Assembly (NCBI RefSeq): GCF_021234875.1
Contig: NZ_JAJQVM010000014.1
Span: 1-64,000 of the forward strand
Source: Marinibactrum halimedae
GTDB taxonomy: Bacteria; Pseudomonadota; Gammaproteobacteria; Pseudomonadales; Cellvibrionaceae
Reading direction: 5' to 3'
Length of the DNA: 64,000 bases
Shown: piece after piece, positions 39,443 to 48,623 of the stretch
How positions within the stretch are numbered: position 1 is the stretch's first letter
How the letters are laid out: the number at the start of each line of letters is the position of its first letter
The notes under the pieces: generated by a model
Told to the model about the DNA's origin: nothing
Seen by the model: only the letters and a program-made list of their open reading frames with translations
Database searches by the model: none
Program-made: the position numbers and the translations under genes

Positions 39443-40270
39443 GTGAGCCACTTGGATAATTCAAATTTGGACAATTCAAACAACGACAAAGAACAACCTC
39501 TGGTTGCCCATCTCATTGAATTACGGGATCGGTTACTCAGAGCCTTGCTGGCCATTACCGTTGTCTTTGTTGGATTATTTTACTTCGCTAACGACATTTA
39601 TACCTTTGTGGCGACACCATTACAGAAGTTTCTCCCTGATGGCGCCACCATGATTGCCACAGAAGTGGCGTCCCCCTTTTTTACGCCCTTTAAAATGACG
39701 TTGTTCGCCTCGGTATTGTTGGCAATTCCGTTTTTGCTGTATCAATTCTGGGCATTTATCGCGCCAGCACTCTATAAAAACGAGAAACGCATTGCCATTC
39801 CATTGCTGATATCCAGCGTGTTGTTGTTCTACCTAGGAATGACATTCGCATACTACGTCGTGTTTCCTCTGGTCTTCGGATTTTTCACCAGCGTGGCGCC
39901 CGAGGGGGTGACTGTCATGACGGATATGAGCCATTACTTGGATTTCGTCATCAAACTGTTCTTCGCCTTTGGTTTTGCATTCGAGATTCCCGTTGCCACC
40001 GTGATGCTCATTTGGGCCGGCACCGTGACACCAGATTCACTGGCAAAGAAACGCCCTTACGTATTGGTATCGTGCTTTGTGGTGGGAATGCTACTCACAC
40101 CACCAGATGTGATTTCTCAAGCATTATTGGCCGTACCCATGTGGCTCTTGTTTGAAGTGGGTGTTTTTATGGGGCGATTTATCTCACCCCGTAACGGCGG
40201 CAACGATGATATCGATGACCCAAACGAAAACGATCATATCGATTCAGAAAAGGCCAATCCTTCACATTAG
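39443..40270 (+). CDS. tatC: Sec-independent translocase subunit TatC
   Basis: A 275-residue protein with six membrane helices and the conserved N-terminal [16 protein letters not shown], followed by [20 protein letters not shown], which contributes to the signal-peptide site. The start is GTG at 39443. The first residues contain a duplicated LDNSN encoded by a 15-bp tandem repeat (39451-39480). The stop codon opens a three-copy 17-bp repeat. Confidence 0.97.
   Translation: MSHLDNSNLDNSNNDKEQPLVAHLIELRDRLLRALLAITVVFVGLFYFANDIYTFVATPLQKFLPDGATMIATEVASPFFTPFKMTLFASVLLAIPFLLYQFWAFIAPALYKNEKRIAIPLLISSVLLFYLGMTFAYYVVFPLVFGFFTSVAPEGVTVMTDMSHYLDFVIKLFFAFGFAFEIPVATVMLIWAGTVTPDSLAKKRPYVLVSCFVVGMLLTPPDVISQALLAVPMWLLFEVGVFMGRFISPRNGGNDDIDDPNENDHIDSEKANPSH
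39451..39480. repeat. 15-bp tandem duplication inside the tatC start region
   Basis: CTTGGATAATTCAAA (39451-39465) is followed by TTTGGACAATTCAAA (39466-39480). It adds LDNSN twice to the variable TatC N-terminus. Confidence 0.85.
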
Positions 40271-40318
40271 CGCTTGAGCAACATTAGCGCTTGGGCAACA
40301 TTAACACTTGAGCACCAT
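40268..40318. repeat. 17-bp repeat, three tandem copies after tatC
   Basis: TAGCGCTTGAGCAACAT (40268-40284), TAGCGCTTGGGCAACAT (40285-40301) and TAACACTTGAGCACCAT (40302-40318). The first three bases of copy one are the tatC stop codon, so each copy carries a TAG or TAA. Confidence 0.92.
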
Positions 40319-40322
40319 TAGT

Positions 40323-40577
40323 TCAGACTAACCCAAGCATCAGCAGCGCGCACCCTAACCCCGCCGCAACAAGGGGTTCTCGCAAACTGCGCTGCTGATC
40401 AGGATCTCGCTCATTCTTCAACTGAAAAAAGGCATAAAGGTAGGCCAACGGTGGTAAAAACAGCGTTACCAACCCTGATGTTTCATCTTTAGAAAATGCC
40501 CCCCATAACATTTGCACCCAACTAACTAGCAACAAAATACAGGCCAATACCATCATCATCGCTGAAAAAGGCTCCAT
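40323..40577 (-). CDS. Small membrane protein of unknown function
   Basis: An 84-residue protein with three predicted hydrophobic segments: ~6-27 (MMMVLACILLLVSWVQML), ~36-52 (LVTLFLPPLAYLYAFFQL) and ~68-84 (LVAAGLGCALLMLGLV). A charged stretch KNERDPDQQRS lies before the last one. I do not recognise a family. The ATG at 40577 has GGGGAG upstream, which supports translation. It is convergent with tatC. Confidence 0.7.
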   Translation of the reverse strand: MEPFSAMMMVLACILLLVSWVQMLWGAFSKDETSGLVTLFLPPLAYLYAFFQLKNERDPDQQRSLREPLVAAGLGCALLMLGLV

Positions 40578-40672
40578 AGATCACTCCCCTCGTAATGAAA
40601 TGAAAACAATTGTTAAACAACGACACAGATAAAACGTAAACTGCTGACAAATAAACAGACAGTCAGTCCGTC

Positions 40673-40696
40673 AGTAAGTAAGTAAGTAAGTAAGTA
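40673..40696. repeat. Tetranucleotide microsatellite (AGTA)6
   Basis: Six perfect AGTA units lie in non-coding DNA between the small membrane protein start and the HD-GYP gene end. A 14-bp-spaced direct repeat of GCAATAGATAGTA (40708-40720 and 40722-40734) follows. Because it lies upstream of the minus-strand gene at 40577, copy-number change could shift promoter spacing. Confidence 0.85.
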
Positions 40697-40788
40697 ACAG
40701 ACAATAAGCAATAGATAGTAGGCAATAGATAGTAAGCAAAGGCTGACCGATAAAAACGATCGTAAGCAAACTGAGTGTAAGCGAATTG

Positions 40789-41907
40789 CTAATGAGGCCT
40801 TAACTCAAATTGTGGTAACCCTACCCGTTGTCGACTCTCGATAACGTTATCAATGATTTTTTCAAACGCATCAACAATAGAGGGATCAAACTGCATACCG
40901 GCACGATCGCGCAGATAACTCAAAGCACGAGACACCTTCCAAGCTTGTTTGTATGGGCGATTTGAAGTCAGCACCTCAAACACATCACACACCGCCACGA
41001 TCCGCCCAAACAAAGGAATATCCTCCCCGACCAACCCCCTTGGGTAACCACTGCCATCCCAGTGCTCATGATGACTACGAGCAATAGTGCTGGCTGCCTC
41101 CAAAATCTCTGCATCCCACTGACCAAGCACATCGACTGCCAAATCTGGCTGGTCTTTCATCACATCCCATTGAGCTTTACTGTAACGGCTCTGATTCATC
41201 AATAAGGTATCCGTTGCCGCTATTTTGCCTATATCGTACATGCCGCTGGCCTGCTTCAGCACTTTACAAACCTGCTCATTTAAGCCGATTTGCTTACCCA
41301 CTAATGCAGCCATTTGACCAATACGATCCACATGCTGCGGAGCATTCACATAACGTTGATCGGCAGCATTGGCCAAACATTCCACTAACTTCATTTGGGT
41401 TTCATGCAAGGCTTGAGTCCGATCACTGACGGTATTTTCCAACTCCATATTCTGGTGCTGCAAACGCTTGTGCAACATTCTCACTTCCAGAATATTGCGC
41501 ACTCGAGGCACCAACTGCTCCGGTTGGCAAGGCTTGGACACAAAATCCTGAGCCCCCATTGACAAACACTTCAAATGCACACCGGCGTCTTCATCCGCCG
41601 TCAACACAACAACAGGGATATAGTCATCACGGTGTTCTTTTTGCAATTGCGCCATGACGTCATAGCCATCCCATACCGGCATATGCAAATCGAGAAGGAT
41701 GAGATCATAATCATTACTGCGATACAGCGCTTTCACAGCACCGGGGTCAATGGTGGTATCAATAAAACGAAAGCCTTCATTGCGAAGCACTTTTTCCACC
41801 ACAGCAATATCGACAGGGTTGTCGTCCACAATCAAAATTCGACCGGACAGCAAATCAACGGAAATGGATGGCTGAGAATCCTTCAGCTCTAACTCTTGTT
41901 CACTCAT
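40789..41907 (-). CDS. Response regulator with degenerate HD-GYP domain
   Basis: A 372-residue protein. The REC domain (residues ~20-140) has the acidic pair VDDN and the phospho-acceptor D73 (LLDLHMP). A coiled linker leads to an HD-GYP domain with HHEHWDGSGYPRGL intact. Three metal-ligand positions differ from c-di-GMP phosphodiesterases of this family: the HD motif is YD (GMYDIGKI), the following KTH-type His is Gln (MKDQPD), and the ETGxH-type Glu is Asn (NAPQH). Phosphodiesterase activity is therefore doubtful; it may be a c-di-GMP-responsive or scaffold protein. No partner kinase is adjacent. A 14-bp tandem duplication lies in the upstream region. Confidence 0.92.
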   Translation of the reverse strand: MSEQELELKDSQPSISVDLLSGRILIVDDNPVDIAVVEKVLRNEGFRFIDTTIDPGAVKALYRSNDYDLILLDLHMPVWDGYDVMAQLQKEHRDDYIPVVVLTADEDAGVHLKCLSMGAQDFVSKPCQPEQLVPRVRNILEVRMLHKRLQHQNMELENTVSDRTQALHETQMKLVECLANAADQRYVNAPQHVDRIGQMAALVGKQIGLNEQVCKVLKQASGMYDIGKIAATDTLLMNQSRYSKAQWDVMKDQPDLAVDVLGQWDAEILEAASTIARSHHEHWDGSGYPRGLVGEDIPLFGRIVAVCDVFEVLTSNRPYKQAWKVSRALSYLRDRAGMQFDPSIVDAFEKIIDNVIESRQRVGLPQFELRPH

Positions 41908-41970
41908 AGACCCGGGGCTCCTGCAGTTTTTAAGGCTGCTGTCTGTGAAGTATAGACTTAAGAATGAGTA

Positions 41971-41998
41971 CTACAGAATCAACACTACGGAATCAACA
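41971..41998. repeat. 14-bp tandem duplication upstream of the HD-GYP gene
   Basis: CTACAGAATCAACA (41971-41984) is followed by CTACGGAATCAACA (41985-41998), then a third partial copy, CTACGG. Confidence 0.88.
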
Positions 41999-42206
41999 CT
42001 ACGGCAATAAGCCAATCTCGTGTACACAAAAGTAAATGAACAAAAACACTGAGATTTTTTCTTTTTGAAATACCCATCTCAATATATTTGCGAATTCAAG
42101 ATACAACGTAACGAAGAATTGTCGAGAAAAAAACGCCAACTTGAGAAAATTGGCGCGAAGACGATCTTGTGCATCGCAGCAAAAAAAGATTACAAATAAC
42201 AATTTA

Positions 42207-42236
42207 ATCATTTCTCAAGTTATCTTAAGAAATGAT
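42207..42236 (-). terminator. Hairpin downstream of dtd, possible terminator
   Basis: ATCATTTCTCAAG (42207-42219) pairs with CTTAAGAAATGAT (42224-42236) with one mismatch around TTAT. It lies about 50 bases beyond the dtd stop. The following T run on the minus strand is weak. Confidence 0.4.
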
Positions 42237-42284
42237 GATAATCGTAAAAGGAAGGAGAGGAAGAGAAAGAAAAGGCAACAATGG

Positions 42285-42728
42285 TTACAACTGTGTTTCC
42301 AATAGGAAAGTCACGGGGCCATCATTGACTAAACTGACTTGCATATCCGCTGCGAAAATTCCCGTCTCAACAATGGCGTGCTTTACCCGTAATTCCGATA
42401 CGGTGTAGTCATACAATGCTTTGGCAATATCAGGTGGTGCCGCAGTTGAAAACCCCGGTCGAGTACCTTTGCGTGTATCTGCGGCTAACGTAAATTGTGA
42501 TACCACCAAAAGACCACCGTTGATGTCTGTGATATTCAGGTTCATTTTGTCGTCTTCATCAGGGAAAATACGCAAAGCCAGCAACTTTTTTATTAGCTTA
42601 TCCGCATCCGCTTTTGTGTCACCTTTTTCAACACCCAACAACACCAATATCCCTTTCCCAATTTTTCCAACAGATTTGCCAGCAACCGACACCTCCGACT
42701 GACTCACCCGTTGCAAAAGTCCTCTCAT
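42285..42728 (-). CDS. dtd: D-aminoacyl-tRNA deacylase
   Basis: A 147-residue enzyme that hydrolyses D-amino acids mischarged on tRNA. The signature SQFTLAADTRKGTRPGFS and the C-terminal NDGPVTFLLE with its Gly-cisPro motif are present. The start is set at MRGLLQRVSQSEVSV (42728); 14 upstream codons are in frame but not conserved. Confidence 0.96.
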   Translation of the reverse strand: MRGLLQRVSQSEVSVAGKSVGKIGKGILVLLGVEKGDTKADADKLIKKLLALRIFPDEDDKMNLNITDINGGLLVVSQFTLAADTRKGTRPGFSTAAPPDIAKALYDYTVSELRVKHAIVETGIFAADMQVSLVNDGPVTFLLETQL

Positions 42729-42848
42729 AATTCCCCCTGACTCGTATGTCAGTTTAATAAAGATTGCCAATTAAATTATTGGGCGCACACAACACTCAAG
42801 TGCATCACCCAAAAGAAGATAAAAACCAAGGAAGGTAAAACAGGAATC

Positions 42849-42868
42849 ATGTGCCTTAAAAGGCACAT
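42849..42868 (-). terminator. Hairpin downstream of pip, possible terminator
   Basis: ATGTGCCTT (42849-42857) pairs perfectly with AAGGCACAT (42860-42868). It lies 11 bases past the pip stop on the minus strand. The T run is short and interrupted, so efficiency is uncertain. Confidence 0.5.
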
Positions 42869-42878
42869 CAAAACCGCA

Positions 42879-43850
42879 TCACGCCGGGTTTAAATAGTCA
42901 TCTGCATAGCGACGAGCCATTTCTTTGGTTGCCCTAACCAAAGCATCAACAATGCCGGGTTCACGTGAAGCGTGGCCTGCATCACGAATAATATTCAACT
43001 CTGAACTCATCCATTGATTATGCAACTCCATTGCATTATCCAAAGGGCAAATCATGTCGTAACGACCGTGGACAATAATACCGGGTATGCCTTCAATTTT
43101 ATCGATATTTTCCAGTATTTGGTTTTCTCTAATAAAACCTTTATTAACAAAATAATGCGTCTCAATGGCCGCCAAACTCACTGCAGTATGTGGATCGGTA
43201 AAGTGGCCTAACACATCATGGCAAGGGCGTAATGTCGCGCATTGCCCTTCCCACATAGACCACGCTTTTGCAGCTGCCATTTTGGCCAGCTCATTCGGCC
43301 CAGTAAGAACATTGTGATAAGCCTGAATAAAATCGTCATGCTCAGAGGGAGGAATGGGTTTAATAAACTCTTTCCAATAATCTGGAAAGACATGCGAGGC
43401 ACCGCCTTGATAAAACCATTTCAAATCTCTTTCACGGCACAAAAATACACCTCGCAAAATTAACCCTAACACCCGATCAGGATTGGATTGCGCATACAAC
43501 AAACTAAGAGTAGCGCCCCAACTGCCTCCAAATAAAATCCACTTTTCGACACCTAAGTGCACTCTTACGGCTTCCATGTCGGCAATTAGCATAGTGGTGG
43601 TGTTATCTTCTAACTCGGCATGAGGGGTAGAACGCCCCGCCCCGCGCTGATCAAGGAGAATAATTCGATACTTTTCAGGGTCAAAATAACAGCGATCATG
43701 ATGAGTGCAACCGCCCCCAGGCCCACCATGGACGACAAGAACAGGAATACCGTCTGGGTTACCACACTCTTCCACATACAAATTATGCAGATCAGAAACC
43801 GCCAATAATTCATGGCGATAAGGCTTTATTTCTGGATAAAGTACTTGCAT
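42879..43850 (-). CDS. pip: Proline iminopeptidase (alpha/beta hydrolase, S33)
   Basis: A 323-residue alpha/beta hydrolase. The oxyanion-hole segment VVHGGPGGGCTHHD, the strand-turn DQRGAGRSTPH, the nucleophile elbow GGSWGATLSL and the C-terminal His region RDAGHASREPG are all visible and match peptidase family S33. It releases N-terminal proline from peptides in the cytoplasm. It is followed by dtd, same strand, 150 bp away. Confidence 0.94.
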   Translation of the reverse strand: MQVLYPEIKPYRHELLAVSDLHNLYVEECGNPDGIPVLVVHGGPGGGCTHHDRCYFDPEKYRIILLDQRGAGRSTPHAELEDNTTTMLIADMEAVRVHLGVEKWILFGGSWGATLSLLYAQSNPDRVLGLILRGVFLCRERDLKWFYQGGASHVFPDYWKEFIKPIPPSEHDDFIQAYHNVLTGPNELAKMAAAKAWSMWEGQCATLRPCHDVLGHFTDPHTAVSLAAIETHYFVNKGFIRENQILENIDKIEGIPGIIVHGRYDMICPLDNAMELHNQWMSSELNIIRDAGHASREPGIVDALVRATKEMARRYADDYLNPA

Positions 43851-44276
43851 TCATTAGACCCAATCGTTTTTGTCATCATTTTACGGCAAGCGCAACCGCA
43901 AATATTCGTTATAAAAATATCGATAATCGGAGACATAAACCAAAATCATGTTCCGATTAACAATTTTACGCACCCAATGGATATCAGAAGGAGGATAGTG
44001 GTCGTTATTCAATCAGAGACGTCATTCTCGAAACAACAATTTGTTCAGTGTAGCAGCCTTAAGCCTTTCGCAGATGATGAGGATCAATCAATACTCACCG
44101 ACTTCATTTCGGTAAACAACGACGAAAAAAGCGCAAAACTCCCCCAATAAATGGAGGAGCTTGCCTATACTCAACCCAACGTTTGCTCAATTCAACGTCT
44201 GTGTTCCAGAACTTGTTATCCAAACTGCCATCTTTCACATAAGCCACATGACGAACGCTGCCTAAGGAGTGACACA
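43851..44276. other. 426-bp divergent intergenic region with one weak small frame
   Basis: It lies between pip (minus) and the BLUF gene (plus). A possible 50-codon frame runs from GTG 43998 to 44150 after AAGGAGG, but the spacing to the GTG is only three bases and I recognise nothing in it. No other element is seen. An AAGGAG site at 44264-44269 serves the BLUF gene. Confidence 0.45.
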
Positions 44277-44696
44277 ATGTTCCTGACACGATTAGTGTAC
44301 GCCAGCAAAAAATCACCTAAATTTTGCAGTTCAGACATTGATGATATTCTCGAAACTGCACGCAAGCATAATGGCTCTTTAGGCATTACAGGGTTGCTGT
44401 GCTTTAATCGGCAATACTTTTTACAAGCACTCGAAGGCCCGCGCTCTGCCATCAATTCGACTTACTATCGCATCACCCAAGACAAACGCCACAGCGATAT
44501 GCTGATTTTATCTTACGAAGAGATTAGAGAGCGTAATTATGGGTCTTGGAATATGGGGTATGTTCCTGAGTCCAGTTTGACCGCCCCTCAAACCTTGAAA
44601 TATTCCATTGGGTCCGAATTTGACCCTTTTTCTATGAGTAGCAAGAGTGCGTGCATGCTGCTCAATGACTTGAGTAAAACCGTACCCATTATCTAA
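44277..44696 (+). CDS. BLUF-domain blue-light photoreceptor
   Basis: A 139-residue protein, almost entirely a BLUF domain. The flavin-pocket residues are in place: Tyr8 (RLVYAS), Asn32 (HNGSLGITG) and Gln50 (YFLQALEGP), which form the light-switching hydrogen-bond network. A C-terminal extension of ~40 residues is the only possible output, so it probably signals by binding a partner. The start at 44277 has AAGGAG seven bases upstream; an in-frame extension to 44151 lacks similarity. It stands alone between pip and a TauE-like gene. Its stop opens a row of short direct repeats. Confidence 0.93.
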   Translation: MFLTRLVYASKKSPKFCSSDIDDILETARKHNGSLGITGLLCFNRQYFLQALEGPRSAINSTYYRITQDKRHSDMLILSYEEIRERNYGSWNMGYVPESSLTAPQTLKYSIGSEFDPFSMSSKSACMLLNDLSKTVPII

Positions 44697-44747
44697 AAAA
44701 CAAGATCCAAAAAACCAAGGTCTAAAAACCAAAGTCTAAAAACCAAA
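44692..44747. repeat. 14-bp repeat, about four copies after the BLUF gene
   Basis: GTCTAAAAACCAAA occurs perfectly at 44720-44733 and 44734-44747. Two looser copies precede it from 44692, the first overlapping the BLUF stop codon. Confidence 0.8.
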
Positions 44748-44791
44748 CATGGATGCACAGCTCACACGAAAACACTCATACCGTGCTTTAT

Positions 44792-45553
44792 TTAGCCTGA
44801 CACTAGCGCAAACCCACTGGCAACAATAGTGAGTGCTAATAATATCCACTTCATGGCCTTTGGGCTGATCGAAATAGCCACCTTAACGCCCAATTGAGCG
44901 CCAATCACCGCCCCTACGGCAAGTACGATACCAGGAACCCAAGCCACCTGATCTCGGGCAATAAAAATGCCCAACGCCAGCAACGTAAATACACCAGCAC
45001 ACAACATCTTTAGAGCATTTGCACGCACAAGGTCATATCGTAAGCCACCAGCGATAGCGGCAAGAAGAATAAATCCCACTCCGGCTTGCACAAAGCCTCC
45101 GTAAAACCCGGCCAAAACCAACGTCCACCATGCTTTGCGACTTTCATTAAGGTTTCTTGGTTCCGTTCCGGGCTCTACCACTACGGTTCCTGGGCGCAGT
45201 ACAATCAATAACGACATCGCAATCATAGAGCCGAGCAACGTTGGCTTAAGCCACTGTTCGGGAAGATAAGATGCCAGTGCCGCACCAAAAGCACCTCCAA
45301 TCAATGTGGGGACCAATATGGGTGGAGCGCTTTCTACTGGTAATTTTCCTTTACGCCAAAACCCTGAAACCCCACTAATACACTGCATCAACACCCCAAC
45401 ACGATTCGTGGCGTTGGCCACATCCGCAGGTAAGCCCATTACCATCAATGCCGGCAACGTCAGATTCGTTCCACCACCAGCGAGAGTATTAATCACTCCA
45501 GCAACGATGCCTGTTCCCACCAATAAAACCACCATCCACAACGACAAATCCAT
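44792..45553 (-). CDS. TauE/SafE family membrane permease
   Basis: A 253-residue protein with about eight hydrophobic helices and the family start GVINTLAGGGTNLTLPALMV. A second related segment, GFYGGFVQAGVGFILLAAIA, gives the two-repeat pattern of the TauE/SafE (DUF81) family. Members export sulfite, sulfoacetate or related small anions. The substrate here is unknown. It stands alone. Confidence 0.92.
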   Translation of the reverse strand: MDLSLWMVVLLVGTGIVAGVINTLAGGGTNLTLPALMVMGLPADVANATNRVGVLMQCISGVSGFWRKGKLPVESAPPILVPTLIGGAFGAALASYLPEQWLKPTLLGSMIAMSLLIVLRPGTVVVEPGTEPRNLNESRKAWWTLVLAGFYGGFVQAGVGFILLAAIAGGLRYDLVRANALKMLCAGVFTLLALGIFIARDQVAWVPGIVLAVGAVIGAQLGVKVAISISPKAMKWILLALTIVASGFALVSG

Positions 45554-45757
45554 ACCGCACCTTTCAGACTCATTTAAAATTCAGAAATCTTTCTTCTCCA
45601 GCTTCATCCATTTAACCGCTCAAAGAAATAAACAAAAAAGCTTTTATCCACGTAAGATATATCTCACATAAAAATTCGCCTTTGACCAATGGGATAAACT
45701 TTTGAGGCTGATAAACTGCGCCCCAGATTGAAACAAGGAATCACGGAGAGATAAAAA

Positions 45758-45937
45758 ATGGATACTTATCTTGCAAGCTCGAGAAACAAATGTCTGGATC
45801 AAATTCGACACGAACTGGCGCTAGAACTGGAAAAAATCGTTGAACCTTCACTGTCTGAACTTTTGCCAGAAGTGACTTTCATTGATGACGACATTTCAGA
45901 ACAGCCAGACACCAGCAATCAATACATCGAACAATAA
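45758..45937 (+). CDS. Small acidic protein of unknown function (59 residues)
   Basis: ATG at 45758 follows CGGAGAG by seven bases. The 59-residue product opens MDTYLASSRNKCLDQIRHEL, has a likely amphipathic helix (residues ~12-30), and ends in an acidic tail (IDDDISEQPD). I recognise no family. A strong terminator follows at 45965, and a 200-bp gap upstream can hold a promoter, so it looks like an independent transcript. Confidence 0.55.
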   Translation: MDTYLASSRNKCLDQIRHELALELEKIVEPSLSELLPEVTFIDDDISEQPDTSNQYIEQ

Positions 45938-45964
45938 ATAGCCTCTCGGCTTACACAACAAACA

Positions 45965-45995
45965 TAAAAAACGCTGCTCATGGCAGCGTTTTTTA
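45965..45995. terminator. Bidirectional terminator between the 59-residue gene and typA
   Basis: ACGCTGC (45971-45977) pairs with GCAGCGT (45983-45989), with A tracts on the left and T tracts on the right. It serves typA (minus) and the small gene (plus). Confidence 0.92.
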
Positions 45996-45999
45996 TTAC

Positions 46000-47817
46000 T
46001 TACTTCTTCGCGCGTTTACGCTCGTTTTCAGTCAATAGCTTTTTCCGAAGACGGATACTTTCCGGCGTCACTTCAACCAGTTCATCGTCCTCAATAAATT
46101 CCAATGCTTGTTCAAGCGTGTGCTTAATGGGTGGTGTCAGCGTTAACGCCTCATCGGTTCCTGCCGCACGAACGTTAGTCAGCTGCTTAGCCTTGGTTGG
46201 GTTTACCACCAAGTCATTTGCACGAGAATGGATACCGACAATCTGTCCTTCATAAATATCCACACCATGGCCTAAGAATAAACGACCACGATCTTGCAAG
46301 CTGTACAAAGCGTAAGCCAAGGTCTTACCCTTCACCATACTGACCAACACACCGTTCTGACGTTTCGCCACTTCACCTTCCTTCACAGGACCATAGTGAT
46401 CGAACACGCTGGTCATGATGCCGGAACCCGAAGTCAGTGTGAGGAACAAGCCACGGAAACCAATCAACCCGCGTGAAGGAACAACGAATTCCAAACGCAC
46501 ACGGCCTTTGCCGTCTGGCTCCATGTTGGTCATTTCCGCCTTACGCAAGCCCAGCTCTTCCATTACGGCGCCTTGATGCTGTTCTTCCACATCAATGACA
46601 ACCGCTTCGTAAGGTTCATGGATTTCACCGTCCACTTCTTTTTGAACCACTTCTGGGCGAGAAACACCCAGTTCAAAACCTTCGCGGCGCATAGTTTCAA
46701 TCAGTACTGACAAGTGCAGCTCACCACGGCCAGAAACGATGAACTTATCAGCACTATCGCCCTGCTCAACACGTAACGCTACATTGTGGATAAGTTCTTG
46801 ATCCAGACGTTCTTTGATATTGCGTGAGGTGACGAACTTACCTTCTTTACCGGCAAACGGTGAGTCGTTCACCATAAAGGTCATGCTCACTGTTGGCTCG
46901 TCAACGGACAACTCTGGTAAAGACTCGACATTTTCTGGGTCACACAAGGTGTCGGAGATGCTCAGCTTGTCGATACCATTAATACAAACAATATCACCAG
47001 CGGACGCTAATTCAGTGTCGATACGATCTAAGCCTAAGTAGCCTTTTACGTTCAGCACTTTACCTTTACGGGTTTCACCATTGGCCGAGGCCACGACGAC
47101 TTGTTGGCCGGGCTTCAACTGACCACGCGTAATTCGACCAACACCAATAACACCAACGTAGCTGTCATAATCGAGTGCGGAAACCTGCATTTGGAAGGGA
47201 GCGTCTGGGTCAACATCTGGCGTCGGAACACGATCGACAATCATTTGGTATAACGGCGTCATGTCTTCGGCCATATCACTAGGGTCTTCACCGGCAATAC
47301 CGTTGATCGCAGAGGCGTAGATAACCGGGAAATCTAACTGCTCGTCTGTGGCTCCCAAGTTATCGAAAAGATCAAACACCTGATCCATGACCCAATCTGG
47401 ACGCGCTCCAGGGCGGTCAATCTTATTGATGACCACAATCGGTTTTAATCCGCGCTCAAAGGCTTTAGACGTCACAAAACGAGTTTGTGGCATAGGGCCG
47501 TCCACTGCATCGACCAGCAACAATACGGAATCTACCATCGACAAAACACGCTCAACCTCACCACCGAAATCGGCGTGTCCTGGGGTATCGACGATATTGA
47601 TACGATAATCATTCCAATTAATGGCGGTATTTTTCGCCAAAATGGTGATGCCACGCTCTTTTTCTTGGTCGTTCGAATCCATGATGCGCTCTGCACCTTC
47701 GTCTTTACGATCAAGGGTTCCGGACTGACTGAGGAGTTTATCAACCAACGTAGTTTTACCGTGGTCAACGTGTGCAATGATGGCAACATTGCGTAACTTG
47801 CTGATTACATTCGACAT
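46000..47817 (-). CDS. typA: Ribosome-associated GTPase TypA/BipA
   Basis: A 605-residue translational GTPase. G1 [15 protein letters not shown]3 [12 protein letters not shown] and G4 NKID are present, followed by domain II, EF-G-like domains III and V, and the BipA-specific C-terminal domain ([20 protein letters not shown]). It helps 50S assembly and growth in the cold or under stress. It is monocistronic, with a terminator immediately after its stop. Confidence 0.98.
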   Translation of the reverse strand: MSNVISKLRNVAIIAHVDHGKTTLVDKLLSQSGTLDRKDEGAERIMDSNDQEKERGITILAKNTAINWNDYRINIVDTPGHADFGGEVERVLSMVDSVLLLVDAVDGPMPQTRFVTSKAFERGLKPIVVINKIDRPGARPDWVMDQVFDLFDNLGATDEQLDFPVIYASAINGIAGEDPSDMAEDMTPLYQMIVDRVPTPDVDPDAPFQMQVSALDYDSYVGVIGVGRITRGQLKPGQQVVVASANGETRKGKVLNVKGYLGLDRIDTELASAGDIVCINGIDKLSISDTLCDPENVESLPELSVDEPTVSMTFMVNDSPFAGKEGKFVTSRNIKERLDQELIHNVALRVEQGDSADKFIVSGRGELHLSVLIETMRREGFELGVSRPEVVQKEVDGEIHEPYEAVVIDVEEQHQGAVMEELGLRKAEMTNMEPDGKGRVRLEFVVPSRGLIGFRGLFLTLTSGSGIMTSVFDHYGPVKEGEVAKRQNGVLVSMVKGKTLAYALYSLQDRGRLFLGHGVDIYEGQIVGIHSRANDLVVNPTKAKQLTNVRAAGTDEALTLTPPIKHTLEQALEFIEDDELVEVTPESIRLRKKLLTENERKRAKK

Positions 47818-48116
47818 TTACTTAAAACCTGTGAAATTACGGAATCGCCGCGCGAGTATGGCAGGGAGGTTATAGAAAACACTCACTGCTAAATGGCGGC
47901 GGTCGCCACTGCGAGCGTTTCATCACTACTGGCAATGCTTGGGCGGATGGCGGCGCATTATACCTAAAACTGGCCAATGACCTACAAGTGTCTCGCACTT
48001 GATGTAAAACATGACAATGATCAAGGCTTCCTGCGGGAATATAGCCTATTGAGAAGGCATGTCACCCACATGACAACGTTTAACCCGCTCGCGATATTCT
48101 ACTGTAAAAACCCGCT

Positions 48117-48554
48117 TTAAAATCCGAATGGGTTGCCACTAGGCACCAGTTTCCGGCCACCCTCTTCGGTAAACTTCTGCTCACTCAAGGTAAACTCGGC
48201 AACACGCCCATTGCTCGCCTTCACTTTGCAGAAAACGTAGTTATTGGTGATAGAGGTGCCCTTCTTGAGATTAGCGGTAAGAAATACTAAGAACGCTTTT
48301 TTACTTTCATCAAAGCGGGAAGAGAGATTATCCATCGCGTGTCCCATCAGCTGCTTGCCCGCCTTGCGTTTTAACTTCTCTTCACAAGCGAAAAGTGCAT
48401 CGGTCATGGTCACATTTTTATAACCACCGCTGTCGCCAGCGTCGCCATCAAGTGCTCCGGTGCGCTGTAGGTAAACGGTGGTCGAAACTGCTGCTGCAAT
48501 CAAGAGCACCACAGCCGTCACGACAATAATGGTGTCTCGTGTTTTATCCGCCAT
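48117..48554 (-). CDS. Hypothetical single-span membrane protein
   Basis: A 145-residue protein. One hydrophobic helix spans residues ~9-28 (IIVVTAVVLLIAAAVSTTVY), with a short basic N-terminus and a soluble C-terminal domain that is probably periplasmic. The latter has two cysteines (LFACEEKL and YVFCKVKA) that could form a disulfide. I do not recognise a family. It lies between typA and thiI on the same strand, 69 bp beyond thiI. Confidence 0.8.
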   Translation of the reverse strand: MADKTRDTIIVVTAVVLLIAAAVSTTVYLQRTGALDGDAGDSGGYKNVTMTDALFACEEKLKRKAGKQLMGHAMDNLSSRFDESKKAFLVFLTANLKKGTSITNNYVFCKVKASNGRVAEFTLSEQKFTEEGGRKLVPSGNPFGF

Positions 48555-48623
48555 CGTAGAAAGCCTCGTAAACGATCTTTCAGTAATAGCACATCTCCAT
48601 CAATCACCGCGCATTTGAGAGGG

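Larger units (their letters stand above)
41908..42284. other. 377-bp intergenic region
   Basis: It contains the 14-bp tandem duplication at 41971-41998 and a 13-bp inverted repeat with one mismatch at 42207-42236. A 70-codon minus-strand frame (41999-42211) lacks a convincing ribosome site and is low-complexity, so I do not call it. A purine-rich tract lies at 42247-42280. Confidence 0.55.

Noticed and set aside
41999-42211. Phe-rich 70-residue minus-strand frame.
   Set aside because: Low complexity, no clear ribosome site, and overlap with a tandem-repeat region.
43998-44150. Possible 50-residue gene between pip and the BLUF gene.
   Set aside because: The ribosome site is only three bases from the GTG, and no recognisable features support it.
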